A DNA stretch of 64,000 nt from Flavobacterium silvaticum (GTDB lineage: Bacteria; Bacteroidota; Bacteroidia; Flavobacteriales; Flavobacteriaceae). Of this stretch, positions 19,696-28,067 are shown piece by piece. The notes beneath the pieces are model-generated. The model was not told where the DNA came from and did not search any database. It saw nothing but the letters and a program-made list of their open reading frames with translations. How positions within the stretch are numbered: position 1 is the first letter of the stretch; every line of letters begins with the position of its first letter. The stretch spans positions 1 to 64,000 of the forward strand of contig NZ_JAAMPU010000095.1 of assembly GCF_012911565.1 (NCBI RefSeq), in the 5' to 3' direction. A program made the translations under genes and the position numbers.

Positions 19696-20553
19696 TTAGA
19701 ATTCCAAATATAACGCTATTGTTTTTAAATTATAACCATTTAAATCGACAATTTTTGACAAATCATCAGTATTCTGAATTTTTCCAGACATGGTCCGGGC
19801 CGAAATTATCTTTTTGGCACTTGTATAATTGAAATACGGGAAAGCAGCGATTTCTTTCAATCCGGCATCATTGATCTTCAACTTCTTAAAATTTGTATTC
19901 GCCTTGACATAAAATCGTTCCTCGACTTTTTCGACAACTTCCGGACGCAATCCATATACGAGCAATAGTTGTTGCGAATCCGCAAAACTTCCGAGTTTCT
20001 CTTTTGTCTCCAGAATCCGTTTCGCCAGTACTTCGCCAATTCCATAGACTTTCTCAAGCTCCTCGGAATCGGCGGTATTCAGATCTTGCTTTTCGATAAC
20101 TTTCTTGTCGGGAAACTTCCAATCGGTTTTCCTGTTTTTGTTTTTGACCCAATCGGGGAATTTGAAAAATGGGGAAATACGCTTCAATGTAGAATCGGGA
20201 ATTCCGGTGACCTGTTTGAATTCCAGATCAGAATTGACAAACAGTCCTTTCTCCCTGAAGGCTTTCAACCGGTCGATCGCATCGGTCGTCAAACCCAATC
20301 GATATCCTTTGTAATCGGTAATGAAATTGGGATTGAACGGATAGTTTTTTGGCTTTGCCGGTTTCTCTTTTGGCAGATTCGCGAGTGCCTTTTCCATTTC
20401 AGGCCATCGTGAAAAGCCGGATGAAGAAGATTCATCTGAACACAAAATTGTAAAATAAACGACCTGAAGGATAAAAACCAGCGAAAGCAAAATAATGATG
20501 CCATAGCGCTGCAACCGGTCAAACCGAAAATAAAGGGAAAGTGGATTTTTCAT
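19696..20553 (-). CDS. ComEA-like helix-hairpin-helix protein
   Basis: A 285-residue protein from ATG 20553 (MKNPLSLYFRFDRLQRYG); an upstream extension has no family support. One membrane helix (about residues 17-37, IIILLSLVFILQVVYFTI) is followed by an envelope region. Repeated helix-hairpin-helix motifs follow: FKQVTGIPDSTLKRI, then LNTADSEELEKVYGIGEVLAKRIL, then INDAGLKEIAAFPYFNYTSAKKI. In ComEA such motifs bind double-stranded DNA during uptake. In Flavobacteria the role is inferred only. It lies 10 bp upstream of the acyl-CoA dehydrogenase gene. Confidence 0.85.
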   Translation of the reverse strand: MKNPLSLYFRFDRLQRYGIIILLSLVFILQVVYFTILCSDESSSSGFSRWPEMEKALANLPKEKPAKPKNYPFNPNFITDYKGYRLGLTTDAIDRLKAFREKGLFVNSDLEFKQVTGIPDSTLKRISPFFKFPDWVKNKNRKTDWKFPDKKVIEKQDLNTADSEELEKVYGIGEVLAKRILETKEKLGSFADSQQLLLVYGLRPEVVEKVEERFYVKANTNFKKLKINDAGLKEIAAFPYFNYTSAKKIISARTMSGKIQNTDDLSKIVDLNGYNLKTIALYLEF

Positions 20554-20593
20554 AAGGCGTGTACATTTTTGGATGGCGGATAATTGAAATTGG

Positions 20594-20842
20594 CTATAAA
20601 TCAAAAACAGAACTTCGTTTGGCACGAACGAGATCTTTGAGCCGGATCCAGAACGCAAGTGTCAAGTAAACTCCGAACCAAAGCCCGGCGGTGACAAACG
20701 AAATATAAATAAAGAAAAGGCGGACGCTGTTGGCACGCATCCCAAGTTTATCGGCCAGGCGTGAAGAAACCTGGAACCCATATTTTTCAAGGTAGTATTT
20801 GAGCCGGATGACCCACGGAAGGCGACGCTGTTCCATCAACAT
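20594..20842 (-). CDS. PspC-like small membrane protein
   Basis: An 82-residue protein. The N-terminal half (RLKYYLEKYGFQVSSRLADKLGMRANSVRLFFIY) matches the PspC pattern of a short amphipathic segment leading into a hydrophobic helix (SVRLFFIYISFVTAGLWFGV). The C-terminus is basic and cytoplasmic. PspC proteins belong to the phage-shock/envelope-stress response in other phyla; here the role is unproven. It is 40 bp upstream of the HhH gene, probably the same operon. A second in-frame ATG at 20836 is possible. Confidence 0.75.
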   Translation of the reverse strand: MLMEQRRLPWVIRLKYYLEKYGFQVSSRLADKLGMRANSVRLFFIYISFVTAGLWFGVYLTLAFWIRLKDLVRAKRSSVFDL

Positions 20843-20883
20843 AATTTTGGCGTATATTCGATTCTACTAAAATACATGATTTC

Positions 20884-22068
20884 TTGCAGATTGTCTCTTC
20901 ATATCGAAAATTCATTTCAAAAGCACTGCTTGTTTTTTCGATAGCATCATTCCTAAGTTGTTCCGAAAAAGCTTCGGAATATTTCGACCCACGCGGGACA
21001 GACTATGCCGGCCCGAACGAATGCACTTCCTGCCACAAACAAATCCACGATGATTTTATTCATACGGGCCACTTCAATTCAACTGCGGATGTCCGGTTGT
21101 CTGAATTTGAAAAATTCCATAAAAACGGCGCTTTGTTTACGTTTGGTTCGGGCGAATCGATTGCACTCGCACAAGCAGATTCGACATTGGACTTAGAGGT
21201 GATGCAGCATGGAAAAATGATCCAGTCTTATGCCCTCGACATGGTTTTTGGTTTCCGGCACGCGCAGACGTTCGGTTCGTGGAATAAAAAGAAGCTTTAT
21301 GAAATGCCCGTCAGTTATTACATAGGCGAAAAACAATGGGGAACGAGTCCGGGTTATCCATCTGACAAACCTTTTTTTGAACGTTCGATTCCAAAAGACT
21401 GTTTCGCCTGCCATACTTCCAATGCGGCCGAAAGACCGTTGACGACAAGATCTGACCAACGCAACATGGTCAATATGGAAATGACAGATGACATCGATCC
21501 AAAAACCGTTGTCCACGGAATTGATTGTGAACGCTGCCATGGCCCCGGTAAGAGTCATGCAAAATCTCCGGTAAAAGGATCGATTGCATGCTTTTCACAA
21601 CTTACACGACAACAACGGCTCGATGCCTGTGCCGTATGTCACTCCGGAAACGACGGCATGAAAATGAAATCGCGTTTTGAGTTCAGGCCAGGCGATGCGA
21701 TGTCAAATTTCTACAGCCCGTCCCCGAATACAGAATACGATGTCCACGGAAACCAATACGGCTTACTCACGCAGAGCAACTGTTTCCAGAAAAGCAGGAC
21801 GATGGATTGTATGACCTGCCATAATCCGCATAAAGACAAACCTGCGAATGATAAGATGTACAACCAAACTTGCATGGGTTGCCATGCGGCACCCAAACAT
21901 TCGCCAGAAACCATCGCATCGAATCCGTCAAACTGTATCGGCTGCCATATGCCGGCCCAGCAATCACGAGCCGTGAAATACAAACTGAATGGGGAAACGC
22001 TGACGAGAAGCTATCAACTGCGCACGCACCGAATCGGGCTGTATCCCGAATCATCCAATCCTAAATAA
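20884..22068 (+). CDS. Seven-haem c-type cytochrome lipoprotein
   Basis: A 394-residue protein with a lipoprotein signal (FLSC, Cys26) and seven CxxCH haem motifs: CTSCH, CFACH, CERCH, CAVCH, CMTCH, CMGCH, CIGCH. It is probably an electron carrier or reductase on the periplasmic face, resembling the cytochrome c family proteins of Bacteroidota with an unassigned partner. The only reasonable start in frame is TTG 20884. The ATG at 20876 is out of frame and stops after 19 codons. The divergent PspC-like gene starts 41 bp away. Confidence 0.88.
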   Translation: MQIVSSYRKFISKALLVFSIASFLSCSEKASEYFDPRGTDYAGPNECTSCHKQIHDDFIHTGHFNSTADVRLSEFEKFHKNGALFTFGSGESIALAQADSTLDLEVMQHGKMIQSYALDMVFGFRHAQTFGSWNKKKLYEMPVSYYIGEKQWGTSPGYPSDKPFFERSIPKDCFACHTSNAAERPLTTRSDQRNMVNMEMTDDIDPKTVVHGIDCERCHGPGKSHAKSPVKGSIACFSQLTRQQRLDACAVCHSGNDGMKMKSRFEFRPGDAMSNFYSPSPNTEYDVHGNQYGLLTQSNCFQKSRTMDCMTCHNPHKDKPANDKMYNQTCMGCHAAPKHSPETIASNPSNCIGCHMPAQQSRAVKYKLNGETLTRSYQLRTHRIGLYPESSNPK

Positions 22069-22082
22069 CCCGGATTGCAACT

Positions 22083-22090
22083 TATATTTG
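22083..22090 (+). promoter_or_regulatory. -7 box upstream of the PNGase F gene
   Basis: TATATTTG, a perfect TAnnTTTG, 19 bp before the ATG at 22110. No -33 TTG is seen at the usual distance. Confidence 0.5.
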
Positions 22091-22109
22091 TCATTCAAAA
22101 CCAATCCGG

Positions 22110-23783
22110 ATGAAATTTCAGTACCTGCTCTTTTTTTTATTGATAGGCTTCGTATCGACAGCGCAAAAAATCAATGCTCCGGTAAAAATCAGCTATCAGC
22201 GCTTCTCGAATGGAAAACCGGACGACAAAGAAAACATCTGGGTGTACGCCGATTCACAATGCAACTGGATCACATCTGAATCCATGATGAATGCTACGGC
22301 AAAATTCCCAACCGAACAGTTACGTGTTGAGCCGTCAAAAGGCAGATATACACAGATTGCCGGGCTTTCAAAAAATACGTTTGCCGCAACGACCGATTCC
22401 ACTTCAATCGAAAAACAACAATTCGAATTTATCGATAAGACCAAAAAAATATTGGGTTATGATTGTAAGATGGCAAAGACGGTCATCAATTCCAACACGA
22501 TTGAAGTTTGGTATACAACGGCCGGAATCAATGCCGCGCCATCGGTTCTGGGACAAAAACTCGGGCTTGTGCTTGAAGTGGTCCGCAATGGAAATTATGT
22601 GATACAGGCAATCAAAATCGAAAAGATCAAAAAGATTCCTGAGTCGTTGAACGCAGCTTTACCCGCGAAGCCGGTCGACAAGGTTACCTATCGCGACCTG
22701 GTCTGGAAAAGCAGGTTTACTCGCGTGAATTTGTTCGATAACGTCCAGGTCAATTTTGATCCGTCAATGAAATCTAATGCTGGGATGTTGCGATTGAACG
22801 ACGGATCGACGCTGATCAAAAAAATAAAGCTTCCCGAAATTCCCAAAAACTGCCAGCTGTTTGCCGATGTATCGGAACGTTCACTCGGCGATGCATACGA
22901 CAGGACAGGCGTTTTATTTGTGATTCCGACAGATGATCCCGATGCCGTCCTCAAAGCATTGGCAGACAAATCTGAGTATTCCCAAAATACAAACAATGAA
23001 ATCCTTTTGAATTCAGATCCGTCATTGCAGACACTTGAGCTTATCCACTTTATCACGCCTTTCGGCATCGGCAAATACAATGATCTGGAGCAGAAGAATC
23101 TCAAGTGGCAGGACAGTGTTTACTACCGTCAGGAAATTACCGATTTGATTCCGGCTTTGAGCGGAAAAGAAATTCTGGTCGGGGTCACCATTGGCAATTA
23201 TGACAAAGGCGGGCACAACGTGAGTGCGAATCTTAGCATTCACGACAGCGATGGGATTATGATACCTACCAATACTGTTGCGTTTGCGTTGTTCAACAGC
23301 AGCCAGATTGGAGCATCGGGACGTGAATTCAATCTGGAACTCAAATCCGGCGATGGCATGAAAACGGCATTCACTTTACAGAAACCGCTCAAAAATGCAA
23401 AGCTCAGATACATTACTACAGGTCACGGCGGCTGGGAAAACGGGGACGAATTCATTCCGAAACCAAACACCCTTTTCCTCGACGGGAACAAAGTCTTTTC
23501 TTTTACGCCCTGGCGGACAGATTGCGGCTCGTACCGGTTGAGCAATCCGGCATCGGGGAATTTCGATAATGGATTGTCTTCGTCAGATTACAGCCGGTCG
23601 AACTGGTGTCCGGGAATTGCGACGAACCCGATTTGGATTGAACTTGGAGACTTATCTGCTGGACAACATACCATTTCAGTAAAAATTCCTGTGGGCGAAC
23701 CCGAAGGCGGGAGCTTTAGTTCGTGGTCGGTTTCGGGCGTTTTGGAAGGAACTGTCGCCGAAGAAAATAACAAACCGAAATAA
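22110..23783 (+). CDS. GLPGLI-like + PNGase F domain secreted protein
   Basis: A 557-residue secreted protein (signal MKFQYLLFFLLIGFVSTAQ). About residues 20-185 look like the Bacteroidota GLPGLI domain (KILGYDCKMAKTVI, VWYTTAGINAAPSVLGQKLG). About residues 200-550 look like peptide-N-glycosidase F, both halves. AYDRTGVLFVIP aligns with the catalytic Asp60 region of Flavobacterium PNGase F. GHGGWENGDEFIPKPNTLFL offers the Glu expected near Glu206. FTPWRTDCGSYRL and SSSDYSRSNWCPG are diagnostic. PNGase F removes N-glycans by cleaving the Asn-GlcNAc amide bond. I infer a glycoprotein-degrading enzyme exported to the periplasm or beyond. No T9SS tail is apparent. Confidence 0.85.
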   Translation: MKFQYLLFFLLIGFVSTAQKINAPVKISYQRFSNGKPDDKENIWVYADSQCNWITSESMMNATAKFPTEQLRVEPSKGRYTQIAGLSKNTFAATTDSTSIEKQQFEFIDKTKKILGYDCKMAKTVINSNTIEVWYTTAGINAAPSVLGQKLGLVLEVVRNGNYVIQAIKIEKIKKIPESLNAALPAKPVDKVTYRDLVWKSRFTRVNLFDNVQVNFDPSMKSNAGMLRLNDGSTLIKKIKLPEIPKNCQLFADVSERSLGDAYDRTGVLFVIPTDDPDAVLKALADKSEYSQNTNNEILLNSDPSLQTLELIHFITPFGIGKYNDLEQKNLKWQDSVYYRQEITDLIPALSGKEILVGVTIGNYDKGGHNVSANLSIHDSDGIMIPTNTVAFALFNSSQIGASGREFNLELKSGDGMKTAFTLQKPLKNAKLRYITTGHGGWENGDEFIPKPNTLFLDGNKVFSFTPWRTDCGSYRLSNPASGNFDNGLSSSDYSRSNWCPGIATNPIWIELGDLSAGQHTISVKIPVGEPEGGSFSSWSVSGVLEGTVAEENNKPK

Positions 23784-23787
23784 TCTT

Positions 23788-24261
23788 ATGAAAAGATACT
23801 TTCCCATTCTTGTTTTTCCAATCCTGATGTGCTTCATCGCATGTAGGTCCGGCCAAAATCAAATCCCTAAGTATGAACCCGTCGATAAAAAGGTATTCGA
23901 CGAAATCGCAGCAATGGACAAAACGTTCTTTGATGCCTACAACAATTGCGATCTGGAAAAGCAAGCTTCGATTTATGCCGACAACATTGAATTCTTCCAT
24001 GACAAAGGCGGCCTGATGCAATCCAAAAGCGAACTTATAGAAGCGACTAAAAAAAATATCTGCGGAAAAGTTTCAAGACAGCTGATCGAAGGAAGCATCG
24101 AGGTGTACCCGATCAATGGCTACGGCGCAGTCGAAATAGGCTTCCACAAATTTTTCAACAACCAGGAACCCGATGCCGAATCGAAGCCAAGCAAATTCAT
24201 CATCATCTGGAAGAATGAAAACGGAACCTGGAAAATCGCCAAAGTAGTCAGTCTGCATTGA
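23788..24261 (+). CDS. NTF2-like (DUF4440) lipoprotein
   Basis: A 157-residue lipoprotein (lipobox FIAC, Cys19). The body follows the SnoaL/DUF4440 pattern: helix with Asp-Asn-Cys-Asp (FFDAYNNCDLEKQASIYADN), IEFFHDKGGLMQSKSELIEA, then strands ending FIIIWKNENGTWKIAKVVSLH. Members bind small hydrophobic ligands or act as accessory proteins. No catalytic role can be assigned. It starts four bases after the PNGase gene and is co-transcribed with it. Confidence 0.85.
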   Translation: MKRYFPILVFPILMCFIACRSGQNQIPKYEPVDKKVFDEIAAMDKTFFDAYNNCDLEKQASIYADNIEFFHDKGGLMQSKSELIEATKKNICGKVSRQLIEGSIEVYPINGYGAVEIGFHKFFNNQEPDAESKPSKFIIIWKNENGTWKIAKVVSLH

Positions 24262-24340
24262 TACTTCCTGTGGCGATTTTGGTTTTAACCGACATTTCGC
24301 CACAATCAGACCGATATTAAATCTATCCATATCGCACCAA

Positions 24341-24393
24341 AAAACCAGAGGCAGGAAATAAAATTGTCTTACCCAATTTTACTTCCCGCCTCT
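24341..24393. terminator. Long bidirectional terminator
   Basis: A 20-bp stem from AGAGGCAGGAAATAAAATTG to its partner at 24374-24393, fully paired on the minus strand with two G-U pairs, flanked by an A-run and, on the minus strand, GGTTTTTTGG. It separates the convergent DUF4440 and cystathionine beta-synthase genes. Confidence 0.8.
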
Positions 24394-24414
24394 TGCTTTA
24401 ATAACTTCCGAAAT

Positions 24415-25776
24415 TTATTTTATCGAACCGATGATGTCATATTTGGTTACGATATGATGACGGCCTTCACCTAACTCAACCAAAACAGCCTGGTTGTCTT
24501 TTGAGAATAATTTCGATATTTCTTCGACCGGCGTTCCTGCTTTGACTACCGGATACGGTTTGCCCATAATTTCACGCACCGGCTTTTCGGCCAGGTTTTT
24601 ATCGGTCACATAATGACGGAACAAGTCCGATTCGTCGAGCGAACCGACAAAACCGTTGATGTCTATCACCGGAATCTGGGAGATTTTGTATTTGCGCATC
24701 CGTTCGATGGCGTGGGATACGAGTTCTTCGGTACGCACCACAACCAGTGGTTTATCGAGATGGTCTTTGATCAGGTCTTCGGCCTTGGCGACTTCTTCTT
24801 CGAGGAAACCGCGTTCGCGCATCCAGTCATCGTTGAACATTTTGCCAACGTAACGGCTTCCGGAATCGTGGAACAGGACGACCACGACATCATCGGGCCT
24901 GAAATGTTCTTTCAATTGCAAAACTCCTTTGATTGCGGCACCGGCGGAATTCCCTACGAAGATGCCTTCTTCAAGCGCGAGTTTGCGGGTGTAGACGGCA
25001 GCATCCTTATCGGTTACTTTGGTAAAGCCGTCGATCAAAGAAAAGTCGACGTTCTTGGGAAGGATGTCCTCGCCTATTCCTTCGGTGATGTACGAATAGA
25101 TTTCGTTTTCGTCGAAGATTCCGGTTTCGTGGTATTTCTTGAAGACTGATCCATACGTATCGACGCCCCAGATCTTTACATTAGGGTTGCGTTCCTTGAT
25201 GTATTTGGCAACACCGGAAATGGTTCCGCCGGTTCCGACCCCAACGACAAAGTGCGTTACCTTTCCGTCTGTCTGTTCCCAGATCTCAGGGCCGGTCTGT
25301 TCGTAATGCGCCTGGGTGTTCGACATATTATCGTATTGATTGACATACCACGAATTCGGGGTTTCTTCGGACAGGCGTCGCGACACGGAATAATAGGATC
25401 GCGGATCCGTAGGTTCCACATCTGTTGGGCAAACGACCACCTTGGCCCCGACGGCGCGAAGGATGTCCATTTTTTCCTTCGATTGTTTATCGGTGATGAC
25501 ACACACGAGTTTGTAGCCTTTGACGATGGCTCCGAGTGCCAGACCCATTCCGGTGTTGCCGGACGTACCTTCTATGATGGTTCCGCCGGGTTTAAGCCGT
25601 CCGTCTGCTTCGGCATCTTCAATCATCTTGACGGCCATTCGGTCTTTGACGGAATTGCCGGGATTGAAGGTTTCGACCTTGGCCAAAACGAGGGCATCGA
25701 TTTCTTTGGTGACTTTATTGAGTTTGACCATTGGCGTGTTGCCGATGGTTCCGAGGATGTTGTCTGCGTATTTCAT
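24415..25776 (-). CDS. Cystathionine beta-synthase (PLP fold + CBS pair)
   Basis: A 453-residue enzyme starting at ATG 25776 (MKYADNILGTIGNTPMVKLN). Fold-type II PLP domain: Lys in NPGNSVKDRMAVKM forms the Schiff base, EGTSGNTGMGLA binds the cofactor phosphate side and VGVGTGGTISGVAKYI is conserved. Residues about 330-450 carry two CBS motifs (VVVRTEELVSHAIERMRKYK; IMGKPYPVVKAGTPVEEISK). It condenses serine and homocysteine, or acts as a cysteine synthase-like enzyme. An open frame extends 56 codons further upstream, but this is only translation of the repeat element at 25825-25960. Confidence 0.93.
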   Translation of the reverse strand: MKYADNILGTIGNTPMVKLNKVTKEIDALVLAKVETFNPGNSVKDRMAVKMIEDAEADGRLKPGGTIIEGTSGNTGMGLALGAIVKGYKLVCVITDKQSKEKMDILRAVGAKVVVCPTDVEPTDPRSYYSVSRRLSEETPNSWYVNQYDNMSNTQAHYEQTGPEIWEQTDGKVTHFVVGVGTGGTISGVAKYIKERNPNVKIWGVDTYGSVFKKYHETGIFDENEIYSYITEGIGEDILPKNVDFSLIDGFTKVTDKDAAVYTRKLALEEGIFVGNSAGAAIKGVLQLKEHFRPDDVVVVLFHDSGSRYVGKMFNDDWMRERGFLEEEVAKAEDLIKDHLDKPLVVVRTEELVSHAIERMRKYKISQIPVIDINGFVGSLDESDLFRHYVTDKNLAEKPVREIMGKPYPVVKAGTPVEEISKLFSKDNQAVLVELGEGRHHIVTKYDIIGSIK

Positions 25777-25824
25777 TTTTATGCTATTCGGCTTCAAAAG
25801 TAATGATTTGGTTTTATATGTTTG

Positions 25825-25960
25825 GTGCCGCGTGAGGGATTGCGGCATTTGTCTGAGCTCTCTTGTATGAGGAACGAGTACAGGAAGCGAGTGCCGTGAG
25901 CCCGACGGCGCCAATGATTGTGGCAGCAGAAAAGAAAGCTTCATGCGCCGGCACGCCCAA
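25825..25960 (-). repeat. GC-rich dispersed-type intergenic element
   Basis: In minus-strand sense the segment opens with TTGGGCGTGCC, has CGTCGGGCTCACGGCACTCG in the middle and ends CAATCCCTCACGCGGCAC. GCGTG and CACGC at the two ends can pair. I remember non-coding elements with this frame (GGGCGTxxCC ... GTCGGGCT ... CATCCCTAACGC) scattered through Flavobacteria and relatives. The base composition differs sharply from the flanking A/T-rich DNA. It fills the gap between the porin and cystathionine beta-synthase genes. Confidence 0.6.
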
Positions 25961-25963
25961 GAA

Positions 25964-27955
25964 TCATTTAAAGAAATTCCACTCGAGCCCGAACCGGATC
26001 ATGAAGTCACGGTACGGATAATTTGGTGCGGTAAGGTAATCGTTGCCCGTCCACGCGGAATTGAAATGCTCCAGCTTGAAATAGATGCGGCAGGTCTTGA
26101 TCCTTGCATCGAGGAAAAAATCGAGCATGGGATAGCCGCCGATTTCTTTTTTGCTCTGGACGAAAAACTCGTTGATGACCGGATTGAAATCGTCGGCGTA
26201 GAACTTCGTGAAATAGTTGAAGGTGACACCGGTTTGGAGCAACAACGCCTTTTTGAAGAAATGATTCTGAAAATAAAGCGTGTTTCGGGTCACGAACTTG
26301 GGAACGTTCATTATTGGGTCGTCCTGTTGCACCTGCTGGAACAATAAGGTATTGTCCAACGCGAGTTTCCAGAATTTGAATTCGCGGTTGGCCCTTACGG
26401 AAATATACTGGATGCTTTTCTCGTACTGGAACGGCTTGATCAATTGGTAATTGTCATCATCCGACGTATTGGCGAAATACAGTTTATCCGTGGTATTACT
26501 GATGTAAGCTGAGGCATTGACCCACTGGGTGAGGATTTCGGCAGATACGGCGTTGCGTTTTTCATTGCGGAAATCATTCGACCAGTTGTAATTTACATAA
26601 CTGCTTTGCTGAAGGTTGTAGATATGATCCGGAATGCTGCTTTGGCGCAGATACTCCAGTTTGAGCTTGTTCTTCTCATTGATTTGGTATGAAGCCTTTG
26701 CATTGAACAACGACGTGGATTGGCCAGCGACGGAATTGGAAAGCGTGGCTTCCCCGTTCCAATTGCCCTTTTTGTAGAAATAGGTTCCGCCGAGGGTTTG
26801 GGTATCCCCTGACAACGTTCCGTCGTTTATGTTGTCTTCAGTGATCAGGATGCGCCCGAAATAATAATTGTAACGGAAGTCTTCTATGAATGCCTTGAAG
26901 TGGCCGATGGTTTTGTTTTCGAATTCAATACCGGCTTTGTTGTACATTTTATTGTAATGTGCCTGGTCGTTGATTCCGGATGCTTTATAAGATGTACCGA
27001 AGCGCTGGATCGTAGTTGTTGTGGTGGAACCTTCTGAAACCGGAACAGCCGTGCCCAGCGTAGCCTGATTGTATTCGTAATACTGGTTTTCGTAGTTGAA
27101 CTGATGGAAGACGGAAAGATTGTTTTGGACATCGTTGGCGTTTACCCGGAACGAATGATCGAAAAACACCCGCTTGCCTTTGATGAACGATTTGGCATCG
27201 CGCATGTAGACATCGAGACGGGCGCGGTTTTTAAAACGGTCGTCTTCACTTTCGAAATCTTCAATGTTTATCAATCCGCCGTTTTCGCCGTTGAGGAAGT
27301 CGAACGACATATAATGTGAATTGAGGATATAGCGCTTGGATTTTGTCGAATAACTTGTCGTGAACCTGAAGTTTCCGGTGCTTGACAACTGGTTGATATA
27401 TTTACCAATGGAACGCAATCCCTTATAGGCGAGTGAGAAGTTAAAATTGGGGTTTACGTTGACGGTAAGGAAGGCATCTACACTTTGGCCTTGTTCCATT
27501 GTGGTTTTGAAGTATAGCTCGGTAACTGGTGTCGCTACGGAATAGTAATCGACATCTTCAGGCTGATAAAAAGCGAACATTTTTGCCGAATAACCTGCCT
27601 GCGGAAACAACCGTTTGGGTTTGGAACGATCAAGCGTCATATAGGTCTGGCCTTCGTTTGCAAATGGCAACAGGCCAAAAGTATCTTTCCTTAAGTAATT
27701 GTGGGCGTATTCTTTTTTGATAGTCAGCGACGTATCGAAATAAGTGGTATCACGTTCGAGGTTGATGATGCGATACTGGTCGATTGGGGCAATCTTATCT
27801 TTGTTTGAGGAGCCGCGGAGAGACTTTCTTATGGTATCTGATTTTTTTTCGGAATCTGAATCTGAACCAGAGCCTGAACGGGCGCCCCTCAGTTGTACTT
27901 GAGCGTTACCGGAAAAAAAGACAAATAGAAAGGCTGTTACAAAAAATAATCTCAT
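25964..27955 (-). CDS. Putative outer-membrane porin
   Basis: A 663-residue protein from ATG 27955 (MRLFFVTAFLFVFFSGNAQ, signal peptide). It matches the Bacteroidota 'putative porin' family: LIPI-like N-terminal segment (APIDQYRIINLERDTTYFDTSLTI-type region), YNYLRKDTFGLLPFANEGQ and long runs of alternating aromatic/polar strands ending in a C-terminal Phe-rich strand (FMIRFGLEWNFFK). This predicts a large beta-barrel. The N-terminal linker is rich in Ser, Asp, Gly. Transported substrate unknown. The preceding in-frame TTG 27964 is less likely as a start. Confidence 0.85.
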   Translation of the reverse strand: MRLFFVTAFLFVFFSGNAQVQLRGARSGSGSDSDSEKKSDTIRKSLRGSSNKDKIAPIDQYRIINLERDTTYFDTSLTIKKEYAHNYLRKDTFGLLPFANEGQTYMTLDRSKPKRLFPQAGYSAKMFAFYQPEDVDYYSVATPVTELYFKTTMEQGQSVDAFLTVNVNPNFNFSLAYKGLRSIGKYINQLSSTGNFRFTTSYSTKSKRYILNSHYMSFDFLNGENGGLINIEDFESEDDRFKNRARLDVYMRDAKSFIKGKRVFFDHSFRVNANDVQNNLSVFHQFNYENQYYEYNQATLGTAVPVSEGSTTTTTIQRFGTSYKASGINDQAHYNKMYNKAGIEFENKTIGHFKAFIEDFRYNYYFGRILITEDNINDGTLSGDTQTLGGTYFYKKGNWNGEATLSNSVAGQSTSLFNAKASYQINEKNKLKLEYLRQSSIPDHIYNLQQSSYVNYNWSNDFRNEKRNAVSAEILTQWVNASAYISNTTDKLYFANTSDDDNYQLIKPFQYEKSIQYISVRANREFKFWKLALDNTLLFQQVQQDDPIMNVPKFVTRNTLYFQNHFFKKALLLQTGVTFNYFTKFYADDFNPVINEFFVQSKKEIGGYPMLDFFLDARIKTCRIYFKLEHFNSAWTGNDYLTAPNYPYRDFMIRFGLEWNFFK

Positions 27956-28022
27956 TGCGCTCAAAAGAGGGTAAAGGTATAAAAAGTCACCGACGAATTA
28001 AAAATCCGTTTTAAAGACCAAT

Positions 28023-28045
28023 AAAAAAGCGGGCACAGGCCCGCT
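28023..28045 (-). terminator. Terminator of the S8 peptidase gene
   Basis: AGCGGGC-ACAG-GCCCGCT stem, followed by TTTTTT on the minus strand, just beyond the S8 peptidase stop. Confidence 0.85.
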
Positions 28046-28067
28046 TATTATTTTATTCGAATCCGTA

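Noticed and set aside
20876..20935. Frameshifted cytochrome gene
   Set aside because: TTG 20884 gives a complete lipoprotein signal peptide in the right frame, so no frameshift is needed. It is kept as a finding because an upstream ATG is so close.
25777..25944. N-terminal extension of cystathionine beta-synthase (56 codons)
   Set aside because: It is translation of the GC-rich intergenic element; the enzyme family begins at MKYADNILGTIGNTP.
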